Part shown: positions 27,317 through 36,412 of the stretch, one piece after another
Layout of the letters: the number at the start of each line of letters is the position of its first letter
Numbering within the stretch: the first letter of the stretch is position 1
Assembly: GCA_002708905.1 (NCBI GenBank)
Contig: PAPM01000030.1
Coordinates: 107,333 to 171,332 of the forward strand
Direction: 5' to 3'
From: Pseudomonadales bacterium
GTDB lineage: Bacteria > Pseudomonadota > Gammaproteobacteria > Pseudomonadales > Ketobacteraceae
Length of the DNA: 64,000 bases
Position numbers and translations under genes: made by a program
Notes under the pieces: model-generated
Told to the model about the DNA's origin: nothing
What the model saw: only the letters and a program-made list of their open reading frames with translations
The model's database searches: none

Positions 27317-28327
27317 ATGAGTAAGCGCGCCATTCTTGGATTTATCTATACCCTACAGGCACTTGAAGCACAGGGCGGGGATCTGTCCAAACTGGAGCAA
27401 CACTACGGACTGAACGTGGCGCACCTGTCCCCGGACGGTTTTATCGAGCGGGCCCTGGAGCTGCGCATCTATTGCGATGTCCTGCCCAGCGTAGCCGATC
27501 CGCTGGTGGGCCTGAAAATCGGCCAAACCATGAGCCTGGCAGGCTATGGCCCCCTGATCATGCTGCTGATGACCTGCAACAATGCCTGGGAAGCCTTCAA
27601 CACCGGAGTCCACTATCAGGCGCTTACCTACCTGTTCGGGGAGTTGCAGTTTGAGGCCAGAGAAAAGGAATCCATTTTACGCCTGAAACCCGCCACCCTG
27701 CCCAAGGCCTGTCACCGCTTTCTGATCGACCGGGACGTCTCCGGTACCTTTCAGCTGATCAACGATTTGCAGAAAAGCATCGGAGTGAATTTCAGTCCCA
27801 GTTATGTGCGCCTGCCCTATGCCAAACCGGAGGATGTGCGCCCCTACGAAGAACGCTATCAGTGCCCGGTTGAGTTCGGCAGCACGTCGGTGGAAATAGG
27901 AATCCTGACGGAATATCTGGCCACCCCATTCCCGGCGGGCAACAAAATGGCCTTCAGCCTTTATCAAAAACAGTGCGACAGCATGCTGTTGACCCTGGAC
28001 AGCAACACCCAGTCCATTGCAGAAGAAGTAAGGGATTACCTGCAGCTGTTTGTGGAGCACTATCCCTCGATACAGGAAGTCGCTGCCACCTTCGGCATGG
28101 CCGAGCGCAGCTTTCGCCGCAAACTCAGTGATGCCGGCCTTTCCTATCGGTCCCTGCTGGATGAAGTGCGCTTCAACAAAGCAAAGCACCTGTTGTTGCA
28201 CTCCAATCTGTCCATTGATGCCATCGCCACCCAACTGGGGTACACCGAAGCCGCCGCCTTTATCCACGCCTTTCAACGCTGGGCCAAGCAAACCCCTGCC
28301 AAGTTTCGCGCCGGGCAGCAATCTTAA
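27317..28327 (+). CDS. AraC-family transcriptional regulator
   Basis: The 336-residue protein has an N-terminal AraC-type ligand-binding domain (about residues 20-205) and a C-terminal pair of HTH motifs (VAATFGMAERSFRRKLSDAG and LSIDAIATQLGYTEAAAFIHAF). It is divergent from the hybrid kinase. In related bacteria such regulators often sit beside monooxygenase or lipid genes, so BVMO control is plausible but unproven. A motif shared with the BVMO upstream region lies just before the ATG. Confidence 0.92.
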   Translation: MSKRAILGFIYTLQALEAQGGDLSKLEQHYGLNVAHLSPDGFIERALELRIYCDVLPSVADPLVGLKIGQTMSLAGYGPLIMLLMTCNNAWEAFNTGVHYQALTYLFGELQFEAREKESILRLKPATLPKACHRFLIDRDVSGTFQLINDLQKSIGVNFSPSYVRLPYAKPEDVRPYEERYQCPVEFGSTSVEIGILTEYLATPFPAGNKMAFSLYQKQCDSMLLTLDSNTQSIAEEVRDYLQLFVEHYPSIQEVAATFGMAERSFRRKLSDAGLSYRSLLDEVRFNKAKHLLLHSNLSIDAIATQLGYTEAAAFIHAFQRWAKQTPAKFRAGQQS

Positions 28328-28423
28328 GCCATCTTACTTTTACGCCACCTTCCTTTTACGCCAGTTTGGCCTATTCTCAATAATGAATACAAAATAATGA
28401 TATAAACCACGGAAGGAGCCACC

Positions 28424-28993
28424 ATGCGTTTCTTACTCATTGCACTGCTACTTGTTTCCCCGCTGACGTTTGCTGAACTCAGCCAGGAGGACCTGTCCAC
28501 CATCCTCGCACCCCGCATTGAAGGCCTCAAGTTTCTCACCAAAAACGGTATGTTGCTGGAGTCCATTCGCGACCAAAACCGCATGGAACAAAGCCTGGAC
28601 GAGATCAAGAAAATCGATGCGGAGTGGAAGGCCGGTACCTCTCCGTTAATTAAGGAACTGCAGGAAAACAAAGCCGGCAACTTCCTCAAGAACATCATCA
28701 TTCAGCAGGCGGACGTTTACAGCGAGGCCTTCCTGACCGATAACCAGGGCGCCAATGTAGCCGCCTATCCGGCCACCAGCGACTATTGGCAGGGCGACGA
28801 GGAGAAATTCACCGCCAGTTTCAACGGCGGCAAGGGTAAAATCTTTATCGGCCCGGTGGAGTTTGATGAAAGCACCAAAGCCAACGCCGTGCAGATTTCC
28901 GTGCCGATGGAATACAATGACGAGACCATCGGCGTACTGGTGATCGGCGTTAAGGTTTCTGTACTGGAAGCGGAAAAACTGCAGGGAAAATAG
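28424..28993 (+). CDS. Periplasmic PDC/Cache-like protein
   Basis: The 189-residue protein has a signal peptide (MRFLLIALLLVSPLTFA) and then a helix followed by a Cache/PDC-like sensory fold: YSEAFLTDNQGANVAAYPATSDYWQGDEEKF and ISVPMEYNDETIGVLVIGVKV. Such domains are usually the sensor part of kinases or chemoreceptors; here it stands alone with no membrane anchor or output domain. AGGAG precedes the ATG. It may act as a soluble binding protein. Confidence 0.82.
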   Translation: MRFLLIALLLVSPLTFAELSQEDLSTILAPRIEGLKFLTKNGMLLESIRDQNRMEQSLDEIKKIDAEWKAGTSPLIKELQENKAGNFLKNIIIQQADVYSEAFLTDNQGANVAAYPATSDYWQGDEEKFTASFNGGKGKIFIGPVEFDESTKANAVQISVPMEYNDETIGVLVIGVKVSVLEAEKLQGK

Positions 28994-29004
28994 CGCCCAC
29001 CCTT

Positions 29005-29044
29005 ATTTGGGCCTGACGAACTTCATTTGGGCTTGACGAACTTC
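29005..29044. repeat. 20-bp tandem duplication at 3' end of methyltransferase gene
   Basis: ATTTGGGCCTGACGAACTTC (29005-29024) is repeated with one change at 29025-29044. The inner copy encodes the last residues (FVKPK) and stop of the minus-strand methyltransferase, and the outer copy lies just past it. Confidence 0.9.
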
Positions 29045-29868
29045 AGGGTCATCCGGTCAGATTCACCGATGGCCCGGTACTTCTGAAGGCAGGGAGCCTG
29101 CTGTTCCTCCGCCAGACTGCTGCAATGGCGCAAACTGGGCGGCAACGTCCAGACCCCGGCAGGGTGGTCAGTGGTATCCTTCTTGTTGGCATTGATTTCA
29201 GACCGGTCCAGCAGGGAGAACCCGGCTTTCTCCGCCAACTCAATCACATGGGCTTCTGTCACATAGCCGGTGCGGATCATGGTTTCCAGATCCGTACCAG
29301 GCTTGGCGCGATGCTCCACCACCCCTAATATCCCGCCGGGCTTCAATGCCCGGTACATGGCGGCAAACACCCCTTCGGCGTATTCCCCTTTCATCCAGTT
29401 ATGCACATTGCGGAAGGTTAATACCCTGTCAACGGTGCCGGGGGGCGCAATGGTGGTGCGCTCGGGAACGCTCAGCTCCGTCGCCACAATATGGTCATAC
29501 ACCTCGGGATTCCGTTCCAACTTCTCGGCAAAGGCCTTCTGCATATCGCGCCGCCATTGGGGCTCGCGGTCCGCAGTCATGGAAAATCCAGCAGCGTAAT
29601 AGATCCCTTTGTCGTGGGTATAAGGGCCCAGAATTTCGGTCCACCAACCGGTGGCAGGCCAGATCTCTACCAGCGTCATCTGGGGTTGGACATCAAAAAA
29701 CTGCAGCACAGCCGCCGGGTGACGGTAACGGTCCCGTTCCCGGTTGGTATCAGCCCGCACCGCATGATCCACCGCCTCCGCCATCGCATCCTGATAAGGC
29801 CAGGCCTCAGCCTGGGCCAGACTCACCACGGTATTCAGTAAGACTGCGAGCACAATTGATTGTTTCAT
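29023..29868 (-). CDS. Exported SAM-methyltransferase-like protein
   Basis: The 281-residue protein has a signal peptide (VLLNTVVSLAQAEA) and a class I methyltransferase-type core: MTLVEIWPATGWWTEILGPY (motif I, unusual in lacking GxGxG), VDRVLTFRNVHNWM, ALKPGGILGVVEHR. It fits the group of predicted methyltransferases with an export signal. No SAM source is known in the periplasm, so its activity is uncertain. Confidence 0.85.
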   Translation of the reverse strand: MKQSIVLAVLLNTVVSLAQAEAWPYQDAMAEAVDHAVRADTNRERDRYRHPAAVLQFFDVQPQMTLVEIWPATGWWTEILGPYTHDKGIYYAAGFSMTADREPQWRRDMQKAFAEKLERNPEVYDHIVATELSVPERTTIAPPGTVDRVLTFRNVHNWMKGEYAEGVFAAMYRALKPGGILGVVEHRAKPGTDLETMIRTGYVTEAHVIELAEKAGFSLLDRSEINANKKDTTDHPAGVWTLPPSLRHCSSLAEEQQAPCLQKYRAIGESDRMTLKFVKPK

Positions 29869-30126
29869 AAACAGTTCCCGTAAAAGCGTCGAGGCAGTTC
29901 TTGCTTATACAACGGACGGGCAAGGGGAGCAAGGCAGCCACCCCCAAATCTGCAAAGCCGTTCAATTTCAGGGGATTACAGCCGAACTTTGCTCTGGAAC
30001 ACAAAAGCGACGTGAACTAAGTCTCATTTTTTTGCCTGACTATTTAATTGGGCAAATTCCTGCACTTTGGGAAACTGTGCCCAGTCCAACGCAGTTAACC
30101 GACCACTACCGAACCGGAGCACCAAC

Positions 30127-30348
30127 ATGAAATGGCTATTCAGCAAGAAAACTGACACCGACAGCGGCAAAAAACGCAGCGCCAGTGTGGAATCGATCCG
30201 CCAAAAGCTGTCCAACTACCAGGCCACCGAAGGCCGGTCCGTCTTTGTCGGCCCTTCCACTGCCCAGTGGGGCGACACCTTCGAGTACGAGAGAGTGGCA
30301 ATCGATCCCGAAGGCTCCGGTTTTCATCGCATTCCGTTTCATTGCTGA
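30127..30348 (+). CDS. Small hypothetical protein
   Basis: The 73-residue protein is basic at the N-terminus (MKWLFSKKTDTDSGKKR) and ends in GFHRIPFHC. It has no signal or membrane segment. CGGAG precedes the ATG at 30127. No family is recognised; the context gives no clue. Confidence 0.6.
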   Translation: MKWLFSKKTDTDSGKKRSASVESIRQKLSNYQATEGRSVFVGPSTAQWGDTFEYERVAIDPEGSGFHRIPFHC

Positions 30349-30383
30349 TCTAAAAGCTGCTTCACAACAGCAGGTAACCAGTC

Positions 30384-30740
30384 TCAGGTCGTGGTCGAGA
30401 TAATGGAAGTCTGGTTACCTGCCGCTTCAGGCACGGACGAATATTCACGCCACAATAAATAAGCCAGCGGCCCAAAACTTCCTGCAGCAAAGGTCACCAA
30501 CAGCCAGGGCCAGGGGTTTACCCCACGCTTGCGGGCGTCAACCACCATCCAGCTACAGATCAACCCTGCCGCAATCACCAGATCCACAAGTATTTGCTGT
30601 GCTCCCGGCGAAGACAGGCCCGCTTGCCAAATCCCGATATATCCGACTTGCCACATCACCCAGCCACTGAAGATGCCGAAGTCAATCAACACAATCCACA
30701 ATATCCACTTCTTGAGCGTGCCGCGCTTGGTTGTATTCAT
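30384..30740 (-). CDS. Small multi-helix membrane protein
   Basis: The 118-residue protein has three hydrophobic helices (WILWIVLIDFGIFSGWVMW, ILVDLVIAAGLICSWMVVD, WLLVTFAAGSFGPLAYLLW), the layout of DUF2834-type inner-membrane proteins. I use the ATG at 30740, where GGGAG lies upstream, rather than 30770. It is divergent from the XRE regulator. Confidence 0.75.
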   Translation of the reverse strand: MNTTKRGTLKKWILWIVLIDFGIFSGWVMWQVGYIGIWQAGLSSPGAQQILVDLVIAAGLICSWMVVDARKRGVNPWPWLLVTFAAGSFGPLAYLLWREYSSVPEAAGNQTSIISTTT

Positions 30741-30853
30741 CTTTCCATGCTCCCTTTTGTTGTAAGGCATGAACAGTCTGACTTGCCTATTTCACACAAA
30801 CAATTACCTTACAGGTAATCGCCATCAGCACGGCCTACCCTCAGAATGGATGC

Positions 30854-31699
30854 ATGAACTCAGTGACGATTACTCAAAAGACTCATAATGGATTTGGTGG
30901 ATTGCTGCGCACCTGGCGCCAGCGTCGCAAACGCTCGCAACTGGATGTCTCCCTGGACGCCGGTGTTTCCCAGCGTCATCTCAGCTTTCTTGAATCCGGC
31001 CGCGCCAAACCCAGTCGCGAGATGATCCTGCAATTGGCGGAAGTCTTGGAGATTCCACTGCGGGAACAAAATCTGTTACTGAACAGTGCCGGCTTTTCTT
31101 CTCTCTATCCCAGCCGACCCCTGGACAGTGAGGCTATGACGGCAGTGAGAAAGGCACTGGATCTGACTCTGCAGCACCATGAACCCTATCCAGCCGTCGT
31201 AATGGATCGCAACTGGAATTTACTATTACAAAACCAGTCCGCCGAACGTTTTATCGGTTTATTGGGTAACCCGGCAGAGATCTGGCCAAAAATACACAAT
31301 GGCCCACCCAACGGTATGCGCCTTACCTTTTCCCCCCAGGGTATGCAACCCCTGATCAGCAACTGGCCGGATGTGGCGAGCATGTTGCTTTCCCGGCTGC
31401 AACGGGAAGTGACCGCCGATCCCGCCAACACAGAGTTATCCACGTTATTTCGTGACCTGTGCAACCTGCCCTCGATACCGGAACGCTGGCAGAACATAAC
31501 ACCACCCACCGCACCGGAACCGATCCTTCCCCTGGAGCTGCAATGGAATGGTGCCACGCTGCGCATTTTCAGCATGATCTCCACCTTCGGTACCGCCCTG
31601 GACATTACGGCCGATGAATTACGGGTGGAAACGTTTTTTCCTGTGGATGAGTTTACCGAAACTTTCTTTCGCATGTTGCAACACCAGGGTGACCATTAA
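30854..31699 (+). CDS. XRE-type regulator with MmyB-like ligand domain
   Basis: The 281-residue protein has an N-terminal HTH_XRE (SQLDVSLDAGVSQRHLSFLESGRAKPS, about residues 30-60) and an MmyB-like C-terminal domain (YPAVVMDRNWNLLLQNQSAERF ... TFGTALDITADELRVETFFP). Such proteins typically regulate a neighbouring gene, here possibly the divergent small membrane protein. It is convergent with the sugar transferase gene. Confidence 0.92.
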   Translation: MNSVTITQKTHNGFGGLLRTWRQRRKRSQLDVSLDAGVSQRHLSFLESGRAKPSREMILQLAEVLEIPLREQNLLLNSAGFSSLYPSRPLDSEAMTAVRKALDLTLQHHEPYPAVVMDRNWNLLLQNQSAERFIGLLGNPAEIWPKIHNGPPNGMRLTFSPQGMQPLISNWPDVASMLLSRLQREVTADPANTELSTLFRDLCNLPSIPERWQNITPPTAPEPILPLELQWNGATLRIFSMISTFGTALDITADELRVETFFPVDEFTETFFRMLQHQGDH

Positions 31700-31717
31700 C
31701 GCTCGAAGGATATGCCA

Positions 31718-32401
31718 TCAATAAGCCCCTTTTGACAGCAACACTGCGGGAATAGTCTGCAGTACAATCTTGATATCGAACCACCAGCTTTGATTATCGA
31801 TGTAAAATATATCCAATTCCACTTGCTGTTCAAACGTTGTATCTGCCCTACCAGACACCTGCCATAAACCGGTCAATCCCGGCTTCACATCAAGCCGGTT
31901 CATCTGTTCGGTGCTATAGCAATCCGTTTCAGAGCAAAGGGCAGGGCGCGGACCGATCAGCACCATGTCGCCTTTCAGGACGTTAATCAACTGGGGGATT
32001 TCATCAATAGAATACTTGCGGATAATCCGACCAATGGATGTGATTCTTGGATCACGCTTAAATTTCTTACATACGCCGTCGCGGTCACTGGATAATGTGT
32101 TCACATCAACCCAACGCGCATCTCCGGTAATAAACATGGAACGAAACTTATAGAACTTGAACCGGCGACCGTTCTCTCCCACACGAATTTGCGCATAGAG
32201 AGGGGAGCCTTTACTTTCCATACGGATTAGTAAGGCCAGCAAGATTAACAACGGACTTAGCAACAGAAGCGCGACCGCAGCAGCCAGTTTTTGCAGTACA
32301 ATGGGGAATCCACTGTGAGCTGTACGTCGCTCAACACCCATAGCCGCCTGCTCTGAAGATGAATTGATTGAGTCTAAAAGATAAGTATTGTGGACAGTCA
32401 T
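31718..32401 (-). CDS. Initiating sugar transferase (polyprenyl-phosphate glycosyl-1-P transferase)
   Basis: It transfers the first sugar phosphate to undecaprenyl phosphate. The 227-residue protein has one membrane helix (LAAAVALLLLSPLLILLALLI) and the catalytic-domain motifs KFYKFRSM, DEIPQLINVLKGDMVLIGPRP and KPGLTGLWQVSGR, all intact. It lies 12 bases downstream of the WecG-type gene and shares its sigma-54 promoter. Confidence 0.95.
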   Translation of the reverse strand: MTVHNTYLLDSINSSSEQAAMGVERRTAHSGFPIVLQKLAAAVALLLLSPLLILLALLIRMESKGSPLYAQIRVGENGRRFKFYKFRSMFITGDARWVDVNTLSSDRDGVCKKFKRDPRITSIGRIIRKYSIDEIPQLINVLKGDMVLIGPRPALCSETDCYSTEQMNRLDVKPGLTGLWQVSGRADTTFEQQVELDIFYIDNQSWWFDIKIVLQTIPAVLLSKGAY

Positions 32402-32413
32402 AGCCTGATCTCC

Positions 32414-33616
32414 TTAACTATTTCTTGAAAGTCGAATTAAAAAACGTGGATTGCCAATTACATAACGGTGAAATTTGGCTTTCGGTTCCTGAACAAGTCG
32501 CCAAACCCACTCCAAGCCCAGTTCACGCATCCATAAGGGTGCCCTGGGTATACGTCCGGAAAAGAAGTCAAATAAACCACCCACCGCCAGCGCAGAGCGA
32601 CAACGCAGCAGGTGAGCATGTTCACACAACCATTGTTCCTGAATGGGAGACCCCATGCCCACCAGTAAGATATCCGTGCCGGCAGCGTTGATCTGCTTTA
32701 CCAGCGCTTTCGACTGGGTTGCACTAATGTAACCATGGTGAGTTCCTGCGATCCTGAGTCCGGGAAATTGGGCAGTCAGCGCCGCAGCCGCCGTCTCTGC
32801 CACACCATGGTCAGCACCTAATAAATAAATCGATAACCCTTTTTCCCTCACCGACTCACACAACGGGGGCAACATATCCGTCCCATTGACATTGTCTTTC
32901 AGGGCAATACCCTTCACTCTTGCGGCCAGACGAATTCCGGAGCCATCCGCAAATACAAAGTCTCCGGAATTCACCACTTGTTTGAAATGATCATCGTCGT
33001 GCGCAAGATTAAAGGAGTTGACGTTGACAAAAAAACCTACCCGCGGGGAGGCATGAACGGGTTTAGCCGTCACCAGTTCCACTGCCCGTTTCATCGTGAC
33101 ATTGTTGATCCAGATACCAAACAGCTTGAAGGAGGCTGCTTCCCGCAATTTGCTATTTTGATACAAGCACCTGGCCAGGCAATATTTGACAAACAACCTG
33201 ATTTTTTCTGACCGGGTATAACGTAACTGGGCAGCGACGGTTTCATAAAGCCCTGCTTCACTCAAACCGGTCAAGCGACGCAGTTGCCACAGACTCACCA
33301 GCCCAGGTTCTGCCGCTCCCCCCAAACGCAGAGTTTCGCCACTATCAAGGGGCATGCCCACAATAGACACTTTACCGCACATTATTTCCCAAACGACAAA
33401 CGACTTTTTCCATAATCCACAACCAAACTCTCTCAGCACAAGATCATGACCTGACAGGGACTGATGCTGAACCTGGCTGAGGGCTTTATTTCCTTTCAAT
33501 TTCGCAAAGAAATAATTAACAATCCATACAGCGCTTAGTAGTGCAATGACAGGCACTAACAAGAACTGCTCCGCATTCCAGAAAGGTAATCTGTTTTGTT
33601 GTTGAAGTGTGCTCAT
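32414..33616 (-). CDS. WecG/TagA-type glycosyltransferase fused to decayed sugar transferase
   Basis: The C-terminal half of this 400-residue protein is a WecG/TagA/CpsF glycosyltransferase (VNVNSFNLAH, DNVNGTDMLPPL, LLVGMGSPIQEQWL, GGLFDFFSGRIPRAP). The N-terminal part has a membrane helix and looks like a shrunken sugar transferase: CGKVSIVGMPL and EPGLVSLWQLRRLTGL stand where the active neighbour has GDMVLIGPRP and KPGLTGLWQVSGR. The ATG at 33616 is chosen for its GGGAG site and because the predicted transcript begins near 33637. Confidence 0.88.
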   Translation of the reverse strand: MSTLQQQNRLPFWNAEQFLLVPVIALLSAVWIVNYFFAKLKGNKALSQVQHQSLSGHDLVLREFGCGLWKKSFVVWEIMCGKVSIVGMPLDSGETLRLGGAAEPGLVSLWQLRRLTGLSEAGLYETVAAQLRYTRSEKIRLFVKYCLARCLYQNSKLREAASFKLFGIWINNVTMKRAVELVTAKPVHASPRVGFFVNVNSFNLAHDDDHFKQVVNSGDFVFADGSGIRLAARVKGIALKDNVNGTDMLPPLCESVREKGLSIYLLGADHGVAETAAAALTAQFPGLRIAGTHHGYISATQSKALVKQINAAGTDILLVGMGSPIQEQWLCEHAHLLRCRSALAVGGLFDFFSGRIPRAPLWMRELGLEWVWRLVQEPKAKFHRYVIGNPRFLIRLSRNS

Positions 33617-33647
33617 GGCTTTTCTCCCAATGACTGCAAAGGGATAG

Positions 33648-33663
33648 AGCACGTGATGTGCCA
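33648..33663 (-). promoter_or_regulatory. Sigma-54 promoter of wecG/sugar transferase pair
   Basis: The minus strand reads TGGCAC-ATCAC-GTGCT with exact GG-N10-GC spacing. The predicted start near 33637 leaves a 21-base leader with the ribosome site before the ATG at 33616. Confidence 0.72.
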
Positions 33664-33736
33664 TATTTTAAGGCATTGTTTTAAGGAAGGTTTTTGATGA
33701 CTTGAAACTTAATGCAGCGATATTTTTTGGATCTTG

Positions 33737-33769
33737 ATTTTTATTTTGAAAATTATTTTTATTTTGAAA
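33737..33769. repeat. Two 15-bp direct repeats upstream of wecG promoter
   Basis: ATTTTTATTTTGAAA occurs at 33737-33751 and again at 33755-33769, an 18-base period. They lie 100-130 bases upstream of the predicted sigma-54 start, where an activator site is expected. Confidence 0.6.
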
Positions 33770-33776
33770 GGACGAA

Positions 33777-35180
33777 TCAGCCATTCACCGGCAACCAGAT
33801 CTTGAAGCAGGCCCCCTTGTTAATCTGGCTCTCGACTTCAATTACTCCATTCATTTTTTCAACGATGGAATAACTGATAGAAAGACCAAGACCAGTACCC
33901 TCGCCCACAATTTTGGTTGTATAAAAAGGTTCAAAAATTCGATTGATCTTTTCCGTCGGTATCCCGGAACCATTGTCCGATATTGAAAACCAAACGCAGT
34001 CCCCCCGTTGCGGGTGACAGCCAGTTCCTGACGCAATAACAATCTTACCATTACTATCAATGGCCTGACCCGCATTAATCAGAAGATTCGTAATAACCTG
34101 ATTGAGCTTGCCGGCATTGCCAATCACCGATACTACTTCTCCCAAATTCACTTGCACTTCACAATGATACTTCAATTCATTGGCAACCAATTTTAAAGTG
34201 GACTCTATGCAATCATTTACATCCAGAGCTTTGCTTTCGTCCTCAGTTCTTACGAAGCTTCTCAGACTACTCACAATATCGTGCACCCGCTTCAGGCCAT
34301 CGGAACAGTCTTGGACGATATCATCGAGATCAGCAATCGTTTCGTCTATTCTGGCTTCCTCAGACCATTCCTGCATTTCGGCAATCAAGTCCGTTGGGCA
34401 CACTGAAACCGAAGCCCTTGCTGCCAGCAAAGATTGGAAATACTGATTGAGCTGGGTCAGGTCCTGTAAACAATTGGCGATATAATTCATATTACTGGTT
34501 ACGAAGCTCACAGGATTATTGATCTCGTGGGCCACACCCGCTGCCAACAGGCCTAATGACGCCATCTTTTCCGACTGCATTAATCCTTGTTCAACCTTCT
34601 CCTTCTGCTCTTTCAAGCTCTGCGTTTCCAGCGCCTGCAGCTTGGCATGAACACTGAGAATAAGCTGTTCCAAAAACACTTTATAGCGCTCTGCAATCTG
34701 CGCGTGATTCTGGATATAAAAGCCTTTTTGGCTATGACAAAAAACCAAAATGGCATTGATGTCCGGGCCACTAAAAGGACAATACAAGGCCGACAATATT
34801 GGACTATGAAGCGTACTGACGTGGACACCCCATGCCGGTTGCCGGGTAATGTCATAGACGACACATGGCTGCCCCAATACAGTTCTTTTGAACACCGGGT
34901 CCACATCCCAATTTGAATTCAATAGTTCGACAGCCGTACTCGAAGTGCACACCATTCTGCCGGGCTCACATTGATCCAGCACAAAAGAGACTTCGTAGGG
35001 GATAATATTATTGAACACCTCAAACATACGCCGATACATATCTTCGGACGAAGTGGCTTCCAATACCGATCGAGTACCGGTCAACAGCAATTCGCTTTCT
35101 CTGCGTAACGCATCAGCGCGGGACTTCAAACGATGGGCACGGGCCAGGTCCTCGAGTAAAAGTTCTTCGCGCGTCAGCAT
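33777..35180 (-). CDS. NosP-partner soluble histidine kinase (NahK-like)
   Basis: The 467-residue protein has no membrane segment. An N-terminal coiled region is followed by a GAF-like domain (about residues 40-180), the H-box LAAGVAHEINNPVSF, and a complete ATPase domain (NLLINAGQAI, DNGSGIPTEKI, FEPFYTTK, GTGLGLSIS). Its ATG at 35180 overlaps the end of the FIST gene by 7 bases, so the two are translationally coupled. In NosP systems the haem protein controls the co-encoded kinase in response to NO. Confidence 0.88.
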   Translation of the reverse strand: MLTREELLLEDLARAHRLKSRADALRRESELLLTGTRSVLEATSSEDMYRRMFEVFNNIIPYEVSFVLDQCEPGRMVCTSSTAVELLNSNWDVDPVFKRTVLGQPCVVYDITRQPAWGVHVSTLHSPILSALYCPFSGPDINAILVFCHSQKGFYIQNHAQIAERYKVFLEQLILSVHAKLQALETQSLKEQKEKVEQGLMQSEKMASLGLLAAGVAHEINNPVSFVTSNMNYIANCLQDLTQLNQYFQSLLAARASVSVCPTDLIAEMQEWSEEARIDETIADLDDIVQDCSDGLKRVHDIVSSLRSFVRTEDESKALDVNDCIESTLKLVANELKYHCEVQVNLGEVVSVIGNAGKLNQVITNLLINAGQAIDSNGKIVIASGTGCHPQRGDCVWFSISDNGSGIPTEKINRIFEPFYTTKIVGEGTGLGLSISYSIVEKMNGVIEVESQINKGACFKIWLPVNG

Positions 35181-36355
35181 TTGGTAAACACCAGAGCAGA
35201 GATCATTAGATTTCCGTGGCGGCTTTTCCCATCCATAAAACACCCCTGTTCACCAAAGGTGTAGAGCCCCATGATCGGTAAACCGGGATAGCACTCGCGC
35301 AGCCCATCGACCATATCCTCGAGGTCGTCATCGATGGCCAGCATGCAGCCCGCACAATAGATCATAAGGACACCCGCTGGCTGCACATTGTCGTCCAGTA
35401 GCTCCACAGCGCTGCCAAGAACTCTTTCAGCCCGGTGTATAAGACTGTCCCTGCTACCCGCCATAATGGTCAGTTCCTCACCTTCAGCCACTTCGGAAAA
35501 CAACGTTATTGCGCCATCGGGCGTCACCATGTGCGGATGGCTTAGGAGATACTCCTCATAATGACTGCTGGAGGACACCAATCTTCCCAATGGGAACAGG
35601 GTACTTGCTGACAAAATATCCCCACCCTGTAAACGGGTTTCGATGGCATTCTGTGTCAATTGGTTATAGAGCAACGGAGCTGATACGTGATTAAGCTCTT
35701 CAAGCAATCGACCGTTGCACTTGGTCACCGTCACCTTGTTAGCGCCGGGCTGGTAACCGGAGCTGAACGCATAACTCAGCGGGCTGGAAGGGTAGAGCAC
35801 CAGCACCACAATCTGGCTGCTGTCTGCGGTTAAGGTCGAAATCTGCTGCCATTGTCCACTGACATCATTGTCCGCACTGCTGCCACCTAGAATGGGCACC
35901 TTCTCCCCCACAATACTCTGAAAACCCGCAATGATTCTCTCTTCTTCACCTGGGGGGAGCATGCACCAGATTACCGCCGGGCTTTCGTATCCACGCCCGG
36001 ACGCATACAACGCCATGTCCAGTGCATTTCTCGCGCTGGACATCACGTCATCGGGATTGAGCTTATACTGACCAACGCCATAATTCCCTTCGGGATCCTG
36101 AATCGCCAACAGGCTCAGGGAAGCCTGGGCGGCTGATGCGCTGCCACTGATAGAGAACGCACCTCTGCAGGATGTACACCCTGCGATAATACAGCGGAAA
36201 CGGCGTTCAAGCTCCGTAGCCAGGGCCTCCCCGGAAAAACCGGTACTAAACCCCACCACCAGCACCGTCGGCGCGAACCCGTGCAGCTGTTGAGCCACCT
36301 CATCCACGGCCTCGTCCAAGGTCAACGCATCGCTACTGGCCGCTCTGACATCCAT
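35174..36355 (-). CDS. FIST-domain protein, NosP-like nitric oxide sensor
   Basis: The 393-residue protein has FIST N (VVGFSTGFSGEALATELERRF, residues 30-55) and FIST C (about 215-380) domains, with IMGLYTFGEQGCFMDGKSRHGNLM near the end. NosP proteins are FIST haemoproteins that bind NO and inhibit a partner kinase; identification here rests on the domain plus the overlapping kinase. The haem ligand cannot be fixed by eye. I prefer the second of two adjacent ATGs because GGGAG is better spaced. Confidence 0.85.
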   Translation of the reverse strand: MDVRAASSDALTLDEAVDEVAQQLHGFAPTVLVVGFSTGFSGEALATELERRFRCIIAGCTSCRGAFSISGSASAAQASLSLLAIQDPEGNYGVGQYKLNPDDVMSSARNALDMALYASGRGYESPAVIWCMLPPGEEERIIAGFQSIVGEKVPILGGSSADNDVSGQWQQISTLTADSSQIVVLVLYPSSPLSYAFSSGYQPGANKVTVTKCNGRLLEELNHVSAPLLYNQLTQNAIETRLQGGDILSASTLFPLGRLVSSSSHYEEYLLSHPHMVTPDGAITLFSEVAEGEELTIMAGSRDSLIHRAERVLGSAVELLDDNVQPAGVLMIYCAGCMLAIDDDLEDMVDGLRECYPGLPIMGLYTFGEQGCFMDGKSRHGNLMISALVFTKC

Positions 36356-36412
36356 CACTCCCTGTCCTTAATCCGGTTACCCACTACCTCTAACTTTAGC
36401 AGATCTTCTTCC

